Assembly: GCA_002391625.1 (NCBI GenBank)
Contig: DGFJ01000041.1
Span: 62,001-126,000 of the forward strand
Direction: 5' to 3'
Length of the DNA stretch: 64,000 nt
Source of the DNA: Ruminococcaceae bacterium UBA3903
GTDB lineage: Bacteria > Bacillota > Clostridia > Oscillospirales > Acutalibacteraceae
The position numbers and the translations under genes were made by a program. Shown one piece after another: positions 25,300 through 33,791 of this stretch. The notes below the pieces were generated by a model, which was given only the letters and a program-made list of their open reading frames with translations, was not told where the DNA came from and searched no databases. Every line of letters begins with the position of its first letter. The stretch's first letter is position 1.

Positions 25300-25941
25300 A
25301 TGGAAGATTCAGAGAAATTTGCAGAAGTTAATTCGGACTTTTCAAATGACACTGGGGACTTTACAAACTCTAAAAAATCAAAAAAAACAAAAAATGATAA
25401 TGCACCGCAGGAAGAAATTTCTATGACAGAAAGCTGTTTCGAATGGCTGCACGCCTTGATTGTGGCAATTATTGTTGTAGTTCTGCTGTTAACCTTCGTT
25501 TTTAGATTAGTTGATGTTGACGGTAAATCTATGATGAATACACTACATGATAATGATAAGGTAATCGTTACTAATTTTTTATATGAACCTGTTGATGGCG
25601 ATATTGTAGTTATCAGCCACGGACAGGAATATGAGAAGCCAATTATCAAGCGTGTTATAGCTACAGCTGGTCAAACCTTACAAATTGATTTTAACAAAGG
25701 TCAAGTAATTGTTGACGGTGTAGTTTTGGATGAGCCTTACATAAATGACTTAACCACCTTGGAGGGCGATTTAGAAATACCGTCTGTTATTCCAGAGGGT
25801 TATGCCTTTGTAATGGGCGATAACAGGCTGCATTCATTAGACAGTCGTTTTCATCAGGTTGGTTTAATAGATGAAAAAAACATAATTGGTAAAGCGGAGC
25901 TTGTAATTTTTCCATTTGATAGAATTACGTCATTAATGTAA
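25300..25941 (+). CDS. lepB: Signal peptidase I, first of a tandem pair
   Basis: The 213-residue type I signal peptidase cleaves exported preproteins. An acidic cytosolic extension of about 45 residues precedes a single membrane helix (about 48-70). Catalytic Ser is in GKSMMNTL and Lys in KRVIATAG; the later box is MGDNRLHSLDSR. The next gene is a shorter paralogue 32 bp downstream, so the organism carries at least two leader peptidases here plus the divergent S26B-like protein at 2985. Confidence 0.93.
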   Translation: MEDSEKFAEVNSDFSNDTGDFTNSKKSKKTKNDNAPQEEISMTESCFEWLHALIVAIIVVVLLLTFVFRLVDVDGKSMMNTLHDNDKVIVTNFLYEPVDGDIVVISHGQEYEKPIIKRVIATAGQTLQIDFNKGQVIVDGVVLDEPYINDLTTLEGDLEIPSVIPEGYAFVMGDNRLHSLDSRFHQVGLIDEKNIIGKAELVIFPFDRITSLM

Positions 25942-25973
25942 ATTTTTGTATTACAAAATTGGATGTGAACAGT

Positions 25974-26558
25974 ATGAAAGCTAATTTAACAAATAGTTTG
26001 TTTGACGTTGTAAGGGTCTTAGTCTGCACGCTGGTTGTAATTGCTTTGCTGCTCACATTTTTTTTTCGTGTTGTTGTGGTAGATGGTGGCTCTATGTATC
26101 GAACCCTGCGTGATGGAGAATTGGTTATAGTTACTAATTATAACAACGATTACCAAAATATAAAAAACGGTGATATTATAGCAATAGCGGCTAACTCTAC
26201 ACATGGCACAGGTAATGTCAGTGTAGAAACAGACTATGAGGGTGAATACAGCAAATCCTTAATAAAGCGTGTCATAGCTACAGCTGGACAAACTATAGAA
26301 TTTGATACAGACAACGGAAAAGTGTACGTTGATGGAAAAGCTGTTGACGAGCCATATGTTTACGGTATTACTTCCAGAGGTGCACAGTGGGATGTTCCAG
26401 AGGTTATTCCCCAAGGATATGTGTTTGTGCTGGGGGACAATCGAGGCATTTCAAAGGATAGTAGAAGTGCTGGTATTGGTCTTATTGATGTGAACAAAAT
26501 TATTGGTAAAGCACAGTTTGTCTTATATCCCTTAAGATATGCTGATTTTTTATACTAG
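25974..26558 (+). CDS. lepB: Signal peptidase I, second of a tandem pair
   Basis: The 194-residue type I signal peptidase has a membrane helix at residues about 12-32, Ser in GGSMYRTL, Lys in KRVIATAG and box E LGDNRGISKDSR. Compared with the first copy it lacks the long acidic N-terminal tail. ATG 25974 is chosen with GGATGTG as SD; a TTG at 25959 lies before that SD. It lies directly upstream of rbgA. Confidence 0.92.
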   Translation: MKANLTNSLFDVVRVLVCTLVVIALLLTFFFRVVVVDGGSMYRTLRDGELVIVTNYNNDYQNIKNGDIIAIAANSTHGTGNVSVETDYEGEYSKSLIKRVIATAGQTIEFDTDNGKVYVDGKAVDEPYVYGITSRGAQWDVPEVIPQGYVFVLGDNRGISKDSRSAGIGLIDVNKIIGKAQFVLYPLRYADFLY

Positions 26559-26573
26559 GAGGGTTAATAAGTA

Positions 26574-27437
26574 ATGAGTGAAATGCAAAATATTCAATGG
26601 TTCCCTGGTCATATGACAAAAACAAAGCGAAAAATAGAGGCTAGCTTAAAGTTAGTTGATGCAGTAGCAGAAATTATTGATGCTAGGATACCTGTTAGCA
26701 GTAGAAACCCTGACCTAGATCAGCTGGTACAAAATAAACCTCGTATTATTTTAATGAATAAATGGGATATGGCTGACAAAAAGCAGACAGCCCGTTGGGT
26801 AGAATATTATAAATCAAAAAATATAAAAGCTATTCCAATTGATTGTAAATCTGGTAGAGGCTTAAATAACTTTATACCACAGGTGCGTGAGCTGTTGGCA
26901 GATAAAATAGAAGCTTGGAATGATAAGGGTATGACCGGCAGAAGTATCCGAGTTATGATAGTGGGAATACCAAATGTTGGTAAGTCCTCCTTTATAAATA
27001 AAATGGCGAAGAACAGCAGGGCAAAGGTTGAGGACAGACCTGGCGTTACTAGAGGCAACCAATGGTTTACAATAGGTAACAGCTTTGAATTGCTGGACAC
27101 GCCTGGTGTTTTGTGGCCAAAATTTGATGACCCAGCAGTTGGTGAAAAACTAGCATTTACAGGTGCTGTAAAGGATCAAATTATGGATACAGAAATGTTA
27201 GCCATCAGATTGCTGGAGGTTATGTGCAAATATCCAACCGAAGCCTTTATAGAGCGGTTTAAATTACAAAATATTGATTTAACAGGTATTTCTCCATATG
27301 AACTGTTGGATGTTATTGGTAAAAAACGAGGTATGCTAATATCAGGTGGAGAAATAGACACCGAACGTGCTTCCATAATGCTTTTAGATGAGTACAGAAG
27401 TGCAAAAATGGGGGCAATTACATTAGAATGTGTTTAA
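26574..27437 (+). CDS. rbgA: Ribosome biogenesis GTPase RbgA (YlqF)
   Basis: The 287-residue GTPase is needed for late 50S subunit assembly in Bacillus. It starts with NIQWFPGHMTKTKRKIE and has circularly permuted motifs: NKWD (G4) near residue 63 comes before GIPNVGKSS (G1) near 132 and DTPG (G3) near 175. This permutation is diagnostic of the YlqF/YawG group. It follows rplS and the signal peptidases and precedes rnhB, as in Bacillus. Confidence 0.95.
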   Translation: MSEMQNIQWFPGHMTKTKRKIEASLKLVDAVAEIIDARIPVSSRNPDLDQLVQNKPRIILMNKWDMADKKQTARWVEYYKSKNIKAIPIDCKSGRGLNNFIPQVRELLADKIEAWNDKGMTGRSIRVMIVGIPNVGKSSFINKMAKNSRAKVEDRPGVTRGNQWFTIGNSFELLDTPGVLWPKFDDPAVGEKLAFTGAVKDQIMDTEMLAIRLLEVMCKYPTEAFIERFKLQNIDLTGISPYELLDVIGKKRGMLISGGEIDTERASIMLLDEYRSAKMGAITLECV

Positions 27438-27507
27438 TAAAATATACAGACTTGGAGTAAGTAACATTCTTAATCCGGGTCTTATTTGGTTTTAGGGAGT
27501 AAATACT

Positions 27508-28110
27508 ATGGATTGGTTAAAATATGAAAAGGATGTACAGACACAAGGCTTTTTACATATATGTGGTGTAGATGAGGCAGGCAGAGGACCGCTGGCAGGG
27601 CCAGTGTGTGCCGCCGCTGTAATCTTACCCAGCAATACAATAATAGATGGTGTTAATGATTCAAAAAAGCTGTCAGAGAAAAAACGTGAAGCTCTGTTTG
27701 ATGTTATTACAGAAACAGCACTTACATATTGTGTAGCCTTTGGTACAGTAGATGAGATTGAGGAATACAATATATTAAACGCTACCATGCTTACAATGAA
27801 ACGTGCTGTTGAAGGGTTAAAGCTAAGTGCCGATTATGCTTTAATAGATGGTAACCGCTTACCGCTGCTGGATATAGACGCTAAGGCTATAGTAAAGGGT
27901 GACGCTACATCAATGTCAATAGCAGCAGCATCTATTTTAGCAAAGGTTAGCAGAGATAGGCTAATGTTGGAAATGGCAAAGAAATACCCACAATATAGCT
28001 TTGAAAAGCATAAGGGATATGGTACAAAGGTACACATAGAAGCACTAAAGGAGTACGGTCCTTGTCCAATACATAGAAAGTCATTTCTAAAGAAAATTTT
28101 GTCTAAATAA
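27508..28110 (+). CDS. rnhB: Ribonuclease HII
   Basis: The 200-residue enzyme cuts RNA in RNA-DNA hybrids and at single ribonucleotides in DNA. It carries DEAGRGPLAGPV at residues about 21-32 with the first Asp-Glu pair, then DSKKLSEKKR, ALIDGN with another acidic residue, and the ASILAKVSRDR and YPQYSFEKHKGYGT segments. All expected catalytic residues appear present. It lies between rbgA and yraN. Confidence 0.96.
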   Translation: MDWLKYEKDVQTQGFLHICGVDEAGRGPLAGPVCAAAVILPSNTIIDGVNDSKKLSEKKREALFDVITETALTYCVAFGTVDEIEEYNILNATMLTMKRAVEGLKLSADYALIDGNRLPLLDIDAKAIVKGDATSMSIAAASILAKVSRDRLMLEMAKKYPQYSFEKHKGYGTKVHIEALKEYGPCPIHRKSFLKKILSK

Positions 28111-28129
28111 TTGTTGGGAATGAGATTTA

Positions 28130-28528
28130 ATGAGCATAACTGATAAAGAGCGTAAGCAGTTTGGTGCTATTGGAGAAGAATATGTAGCTCGACACCTTAA
28201 AGATAAGGGCTACACTATAGTGGAACGAAACTATCACAGCAGATATGGAGAAATAGATATTATAGCCTGTGATGGAAAATACATTGTTTTTGTTGAAGTC
28301 AAAACACGACACCAAAATCCTATGTACCCACCTGCAATGGCTGTAACGCCTGCTAAACAAAAAAAGATAATTAAAACAGCTGTGATGTATGTTATTAAAA
28401 CAGGTAATAAGCTACAGCCTAGGTTTGATGTAGCAGAGGTAATTTTGAAAAAAGATAGCAACAACATACTAAATTTTAATTATTATGCGTCTGCTTTTAT
28501 ACAGGAGGGTAGCTATGCGCCTTTTTGA
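28130..28528 (+). CDS. yraN: YraN/UPF0102 family nuclease-like protein
   Basis: The 132-residue protein of the UPF0102 family has the restriction-endonuclease-like fold. The motif is seen as GEIDIIACDGKYIVFVEVKTR, where the Asp and the Glu-x-Lys would bind metal. It begins KERKQFGAIGEEYVARHLKDKGY, typical of the family. The role is unknown; it is commonly next to rnhB. The following gene begins 14 bp before its stop. Confidence 0.9.
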   Translation: MSITDKERKQFGAIGEEYVARHLKDKGYTIVERNYHSRYGEIDIIACDGKYIVFVEVKTRHQNPMYPPAMAVTPAKQKKIIKTAVMYVIKTGNKLQPRFDVAEVILKKDSNNILNFNYYASAFIQEGSYAPF

Positions 28529-29441
28529 TTTTCACTGTGACACATTATATAAAGCCACCACCACAAACGGCTCGCTGTTACATAATGATTATCACATCTC
28601 CATAGAAAAAGCTAATCGTCTGGAGCAATGGCTACAGGTTATGGCGGTGTGGATTCCTGACGAAATTCGTGGTCAGGCAGCCTTTGATTTTGTTTCAAAA
28701 TGTGCAGATAATCTTAGACAGCAGTTATCGCAAGCAGAATGCAATGTTTACAATCCACTAAATTTCAATGAACTAGTACGGTCACAGCATAGGAAAAATA
28801 TTATACTGGCTGTAGAAGGCGGTGCAGCTTTAAATGGTGATATTAGGAATGTTAAAAAGCTAAAAGACATAGGTGTACAGCTTTTAACACTTACATGGAA
28901 TGGTAAAAATGAATTAGGTGATGGTGTTGGCGTTATTAATCCAAAGGGTCTGACCAATTTTGGTAGAGAGGCTGTTGCGGAGCTGGAAAGAAATAAGATA
29001 GTAATTGATATTTCTCATGCCAGTGAACCATTGTTTTGGGATGTTGCCCAAATAGCAGCTAGACCTTTTGTTGCCACTCACTCAAATTCAAGGACTGTGT
29101 GTAACCATAAAAGGAATTTAACAGATGACCAATTTAAATATATGGTAAGCATAAAGGGGATAGTAGGGCTAAACTTTTGTTATTACTTTTTAAAGGATAA
29201 TGGTATGGCTGACATTAACGATTTGTTAAAGCATACAGAGCATTTTTTGTCATTAGGTGGTGAAAAAACAATTTGTATTGGCAGTGACTTTGACGGTGCG
29301 GCTATGCCAAATGGCATCACGGGAATACACTCCATGGAGAAAATTTACGATTATTTTTTACGACATAATTATAACGAACAGCTCCTAAAGGATATTTTCT
29401 TTAATAATGGCTATAAATTTTGTGAAAACTTTGACAATTAG
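28515..29441 (+). CDS. Membrane dipeptidase-like protein (peptidase M19)
   Basis: The 308-residue zinc dipeptidase-like protein is of the M19 (renal dipeptidase) family. Metal-binding segments are FDFHCDT near the start, the bridging Glu in AVEGGAAL, the His pair in IDISHAS and VATHSNSR, and the Asp in GSDFDG. These enzymes split dipeptides, often with D-residues, so turnover of wall peptides is possible. ATG 28515 follows GGAGGG; the longer frame from 28485 lacks an SD. There is no signal peptide, so it is probably cytosolic. Confidence 0.88.
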   Translation: MRLFDFHCDTLYKATTTNGSLLHNDYHISIEKANRLEQWLQVMAVWIPDEIRGQAAFDFVSKCADNLRQQLSQAECNVYNPLNFNELVRSQHRKNIILAVEGGAALNGDIRNVKKLKDIGVQLLTLTWNGKNELGDGVGVINPKGLTNFGREAVAELERNKIVIDISHASEPLFWDVAQIAARPFVATHSNSRTVCNHKRNLTDDQFKYMVSIKGIVGLNFCYYFLKDNGMADINDLLKHTEHFLSLGGEKTICIGSDFDGAAMPNGITGIHSMEKIYDYFLRHNYNEQLLKDIFFNNGYKFCENFDN

Positions 29442-29493
29442 CTTAGAATAGTATAAAATTATAAATCAGTAAACTGTAAAAGAGGTAGAGAAA

Positions 29494-31002
29494 ATGAAGT
29501 ACAATAGCACCACAGATAAAAATATTGTCGTTTCAGCAGCACAGGCGATTTCACAGGGTATATCAAAGGACGGCGGTTTGTTTGTCCCTATGGAAATTCC
29601 CAAATATAGCGATGATGATTTTAAAAGTTTTTTAAAGCTTGATTACAAAGGCAGAGCAAAAAAGGTTATTGCAGATTTTTTAACTGATTTCACAGCTGAA
29701 GAGATTGCTGACTGTGTTGATAACGCATACACACAGGAAAAATTTGGCAGTGAAAATCCTGCTCCTATTGTTACCTGTGCATTAAATGGTAGCAGTATGA
29801 ATATCCTTGAGCTTTGGCATGGTCCTACATCTGCATTCAAAGATATGGCTTTGCAAATTTTGCCACATTTTCTTACTAAATCATTAAATAAAACATACAA
29901 AGATAAAGAGGCTGTTATTTTAGTTGCAACCTCTGGTGACACTGGTAAGGCAGCTCTAGAAGGTTTTAGGGATGTTAAGGGTACTAAAATAATAGTATTT
30001 TATCCACAGGACGGCGTTAGTCCAATGCAAAAATGTCAGATGACAACGCAGTTAGGTGATAATGTAGAGGTTTGTGCTATAAAGGGCAACTTTGATGATG
30101 CACAAACAGGTGTAAAGAATATATTTACTACACCTGAAATTGCAAAAAAATTAGAGGATAATAATAAGCTTTTCTCTAGTGCAAACTCTATTAACTGGGG
30201 TCGTTTATTACCACAAATTGTTTACTATATTTCTGCTTATTGCGACCTTGTTAATGATGGTAGGGTAGTATTTGGTCAGGAGATTAATGTTGTAGTGCCA
30301 ACTGGTAACTTTGGCAATATATTGGCTGCATACTATGCCAGCCTGATGGGTTTGCCTGTAAAGAAATTTATTTGTGCTTCCAACTCTAATAATGTTTTGA
30401 CAGATTTTATAAACACAGGTGTTTACGATAAGAGCAGACAATTTTATACTACTATTTCACCATCCATGGATATTTTGGTTTCTAGCAATCTGGAAAGACT
30501 TTTGTATATTTTATCAGATGGTGATGATAAAAAAGTAAAAGCCTATATGACCCAGCTAAAGACAGCTGGTAAATATACTGTAGATGATAATATAATGAAT
30601 AAGCTGTCAGATAAATTCTATGGTGGTTTCTGTGATGACAATACAACACAAAATACTATTGCAGGACTGTACAAGGAATCTAATTATTTGTCAGATACAC
30701 ATACAGCTGTTGCTGTTAGCGTTTATAATCAGTACGTTGAAAAAACCGGGGATAAAACACCTACTGTTTTAGCATCTACTGCCAGCCCTTACAAATTTTC
30801 AAAAAGCGTTTTACAGGCTGTTGCACCAGAGGACAAGCTGCCAGACAATGAATTTGCAATGGTGGAGGAGCTTAACAAAATAACAGGAGTAGATGTACCA
30901 AAGCCATTGTCTATGCTGAAAAATATGACAGTACGTTTTGACGATGTTACAGCAGTAGAAAATATGCCAAGCTATGTGCTGGGTAAATTAGGTATAAAAT
31001 AA
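29494..31002 (+). CDS. thrC: Threonine synthase
   Basis: The 502-residue PLP enzyme converts O-phosphohomoserine to threonine. The N-terminal MKYNSTTDKNIVVSAAQAI and SKDGGLFVP, the PLP-binding lysine in TSAFKDMALQ, the phosphate-binding SGDTGKAALEG, and the later VPTGNFGNILAAYYA all fit the longer ThrC type found in E. coli and Clostridia. It has a GAGGTAGAG Shine-Dalgarno. It overlaps the following phosphoesterase by one base. Confidence 0.96.
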   Translation: MKYNSTTDKNIVVSAAQAISQGISKDGGLFVPMEIPKYSDDDFKSFLKLDYKGRAKKVIADFLTDFTAEEIADCVDNAYTQEKFGSENPAPIVTCALNGSSMNILELWHGPTSAFKDMALQILPHFLTKSLNKTYKDKEAVILVATSGDTGKAALEGFRDVKGTKIIVFYPQDGVSPMQKCQMTTQLGDNVEVCAIKGNFDDAQTGVKNIFTTPEIAKKLEDNNKLFSSANSINWGRLLPQIVYYISAYCDLVNDGRVVFGQEINVVVPTGNFGNILAAYYASLMGLPVKKFICASNSNNVLTDFINTGVYDKSRQFYTTISPSMDILVSSNLERLLYILSDGDDKKVKAYMTQLKTAGKYTVDDNIMNKLSDKFYGGFCDDNTTQNTIAGLYKESNYLSDTHTAVAVSVYNQYVEKTGDKTPTVLASTASPYKFSKSVLQAVAPEDKLPDNEFAMVEELNKITGVDVPKPLSMLKNMTVRFDDVTAVENMPSYVLGKLGIK

Positions 31003-31691
31003 TGTCTTTATTTGCAATAGCAGATTTACATTTATCCCTAGGGACTAATAAACCAATGGACGTTTTTAACGGTTGGAACGATTATGTGTCACGTTTAGAG
31101 CAAAACTGGAGAGCGGTTGTTACTGAAAATGACACAGTGGTTATAGCTGGCGATATTTCGTGGGCGATGAAGCTGGAAGAAACCTTCAAGGATTTTACTT
31201 TTTTGGAAAGCTTGCCAGGTAAAAAGCTTTTGTTAAAGGGAAACCATGATTATTGGTGGGTGACAAGAAAGAAGATAGAGGATTACCTAGCTGCTAACAG
31301 CTTTAATAGCATATCTCTTGTTTTTAATTCCGCTAAGGCTGTTGAGCAATACGCCGTATGTGGAACACGAGGATGGTTTTACGAAATTATCAGTGAAGAG
31401 GATAAAAAAATACTTAACAGAGAAGTGGGTCGTTTGGAAACATCAATAAAAGCGGCATTGTTATTAAACAAGGAACCCGTTGTCTTTCTTCATTATCCAC
31501 CTATATATGGTGACAACCAGTGTACAGAAATACTTGATATTTTAAAAAAATACAATATTAAAAAATGCTACTATGGTCATATACATGGTGGCAATGCGGC
31601 TAAAAAGGCGATCACTGGTGAATATTATGGTATAAATTTCAGCTTAATTTCCTGTGATTATACAGGATTTGTTCCTTTACTTGTAAGGTAG
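31002..31691 (+). CDS. Metallophosphoesterase
   Basis: The 229-residue calcineurin-like phosphoesterase has the metal motifs in order: DLHL, GDISW, GNHDYWW, FLHYPPIYG and GHIHGG. The specific substrate is unknown; related proteins act on phosphodiesters or nucleotides. The stop of thrC and this start share one base (TAATG), so it is translationally coupled. The tig promoter follows. Confidence 0.88.
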   Translation: MSLFAIADLHLSLGTNKPMDVFNGWNDYVSRLEQNWRAVVTENDTVVIAGDISWAMKLEETFKDFTFLESLPGKKLLLKGNHDYWWVTRKKIEDYLAANSFNSISLVFNSAKAVEQYAVCGTRGWFYEIISEEDKKILNREVGRLETSIKAALLLNKEPVVFLHYPPIYGDNQCTEILDILKKYNIKKCYYGHIHGGNAAKKAITGEYYGINFSLISCDYTGFVPLLVR

Positions 31692-31724
31692 TCAAAAAAT
31701 TTACAATATAATAACATTTGGGTA

Positions 31725-31753
31725 TGGAAATTGCATAATAGATATGGTATAAT
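31725..31753 (+). promoter_or_regulatory. Promoter of tig
   Basis: TGGAAA (31725-31730), 17-bp spacer, TGG-extended perfect TATAAT (31748-31753). Confidence 0.75.
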
Positions 31754-31792
31754 ACTAAGCATATTTCAGCGAAAATTTAGGAGGATAATAAA

Positions 31793-33073
31793 ATGAGTCT
31801 TAAATCATCTAATAAGGTAGAAACTAACAGATATGAGCTAATCGTCGAGGTTGACGCAGATACATTTAACAGTGCTATTGACCGTGCTTATCACAAGCAG
31901 GTTAAAAAAATGAACGTCCCTGGCTTTCGTAAGGGTAAGGCACCAAAGGCTATTGTAGAAAAAATGTACGGCGAGGGTGTTTTCTATGATGATGCTATGC
32001 AGGAGCTATATCCTGATGCTTTAGATAATGCAGCCAAAGAAGCTGGCGTAAGGATTGTAAACGATAAAATGGATTTAGACGTTGAATCAGTTGGCAAGGA
32101 TGGTTTTACATTTAAAGCAGTTGTTACTGTAGAGCCAGAGGTAAACATTGAAAACTACGAGGGTATTAAAGTAACACCAAAATCAACAGAGGTTACCGAA
32201 GATGTTCTAAATGAAGAAATAGAAAAAATTCGTGACCGTAACAGCAGATTGGTAGCTGTAGAGGACAGAGCTGTACAGGATGGTGATATAGCAGTTATTG
32301 ATTTTGAGGGCTTTGTTGATGGTGAAGCTTTCGACGGTGGTAAAGCAGAAAACTATAATCTATCAGTAGGCAGCAATAGCTTTATTCCTGGTTTTGAGGA
32401 GCAAATTATTGGTCACAACACAGGTGAGGAATTTACTATTACAGTAAACTTCCCAGAGGATTATCAGGCTGAAGAGCTAGCAGGTAAAGAGAGCCAATTT
32501 AAAATCAACCTACATGAAATTAAAGCAAAAGAATTACCAGAGGTTGACGATGAGTTTGTACAGGATGTTAGCGAAAAAGAAACAGTAGCTGAATACAAAG
32601 AAATGCTTAAAGAAGACGTAGCCGACAGACTAGAAAATGAAGCTCGAGAGGACGAAGAAAACCAAATTGTTACTAAACTGACAGAGCTGCTTCAAGCAGA
32701 AGTGCCAGAGGCAATGTATGAAAATAAAGTAACTGATATGCTGCGTGAGTTTGATATGCGTCTGCGTTCACAGGGCATGGAGATGGAAACATACCTACAG
32801 TATATGGGCATGGATATTGACGCTTTGAGAGCTGCCTACAAGCCACAGGCTGAGCAGAGAGTAAAGGTAAGGTTAGCTTTAGAAAAAATAGCTGAAAAAG
32901 AAGGCATTGTGGCTGATGATACAGAAGTTGAGGAAGAATACAACAAGCTGGCAGAGCAGTACGGCATGCCTGTTGAAAAGGTTAAAGAGCTTATTGCTAA
33001 AGATGATCTAGCCAAGGATGTTGCTGTAGAAAAAGCAATGGAATTTGTAAAAGAAAGTGCTATTGCTGAATAA
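31793..33073 (+). CDS. tig: Trigger factor
   Basis: The 426-residue ribosome-associated chaperone and peptidyl-prolyl isomerase has all three domains. The N-terminal ribosome-binding domain carries NVPGFRKGKAPK (family signature GFRxGKxP). The FKBP-type domain at about 150-245 shows GDIAVIDFEGFVDGEAFDGG, and a helical C-terminal domain follows. It has its own promoter and an AGGAGG Shine-Dalgarno. It heads the protein quality-control block tig-clpP-clpX-lon. Confidence 0.97.
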   Translation: MSLKSSNKVETNRYELIVEVDADTFNSAIDRAYHKQVKKMNVPGFRKGKAPKAIVEKMYGEGVFYDDAMQELYPDALDNAAKEAGVRIVNDKMDLDVESVGKDGFTFKAVVTVEPEVNIENYEGIKVTPKSTEVTEDVLNEEIEKIRDRNSRLVAVEDRAVQDGDIAVIDFEGFVDGEAFDGGKAENYNLSVGSNSFIPGFEEQIIGHNTGEEFTITVNFPEDYQAEELAGKESQFKINLHEIKAKELPEVDDEFVQDVSEKETVAEYKEMLKEDVADRLENEAREDEENQIVTKLTELLQAEVPEAMYENKVTDMLREFDMRLRSQGMEMETYLQYMGMDIDALRAAYKPQAEQRVKVRLALEKIAEKEGIVADDTEVEEEYNKLAEQYGMPVEKVKELIAKDDLAKDVAVEKAMEFVKESAIAE

Positions 33074-33115
33074 TTTAATTGTAGAACAAAATAAATTTTA
33101 CTTATGATGAATAAT

Positions 33116-33157
33116 CCTCCGATTTGTTGCCTATGCTTATGTAGGCGATGTCGGGGG
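33116..33157 (+). other. Long hairpin between tig and clpP
   Basis: A 16-bp stem with G-U pairs and a 2-nt bulge (33116-33133 with 33142-33157) and an 8-nt loop. No T run follows, so it may be a processing or stability element controlling clpP relative to tig. Confidence 0.6.
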
Positions 33158-33191
33158 ATATAGCTGATATTATGAGAAAGGATTGATTTTA

Positions 33192-33773
33192 ATGAGTTTA
33201 GTACCATACGTTGTTGAACAAACAAGTCGTGGCGAGCGTTCATACGATATTTTTTCCAGATTGTTAAATGATAGAATTATTATGTTAACAGAAGAGGTTA
33301 ACAGTGCATCTGCCAGTTTGGTTGTTGCACAGCTTTTGTACTTAGAGGGTCAGGATCCTTCAAAGGATATCAGTCTGTATATTAACAGCCCAGGCGGTTC
33401 CGTTACTGATGGTTTGTCTATTTATGACACAATGCAGTATATCAAATGTGACGTGTCCACAATCTGTATGGGCATGGCTGCCAGCATGGGTGCTTTTTTA
33501 TTGGCGGCTGGTGCAAAGGGTAAAAGATATGCCCTACCTAACAGCGACATTATGATTCACCAGCCAAGCGGTGGCGCTCAGGGGCAGGCTACTGATATTA
33601 TGATACACGCTGACCATATTCAGCAGACAAAGAAAAAGCTAAATACTATCTTATCAGAACGTACAGGTCAGCCATATGACATTATTGCTAAGGACACAGA
33701 ACGTGATAACTTTATGACAGCAGATGAAGCAATGAAATATGGATTAATTGATAAGGTTATTACAAAAAGATAA
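33192..33773 (+). CDS. clpP: ATP-dependent Clp protease proteolytic subunit
   Basis: The 193-residue serine protease forms the double heptameric barrel that works with ClpX. Catalytic Ser is in GMAASMGAFLL, His in IMIHQPSGG, and Asp follows near KDTERDNF. The product begins MSLVPYVVEQTSRGERSYDIFSRLL in sequence terms, the typical mature start region. ATG 33192 follows AAAGGA; the TTG at 33183 lies within or before that SD. clpX follows after 18 bp. Confidence 0.97.
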   Translation: MSLVPYVVEQTSRGERSYDIFSRLLNDRIIMLTEEVNSASASLVVAQLLYLEGQDPSKDISLYINSPGGSVTDGLSIYDTMQYIKCDVSTICMGMAASMGAFLLAAGAKGKRYALPNSDIMIHQPSGGAQGQATDIMIHADHIQQTKKKLNTILSERTGQPYDIIAKDTERDNFMTADEAMKYGLIDKVITKR

Positions 33774-33791
33774 CACAAGGAGTTAACACAC

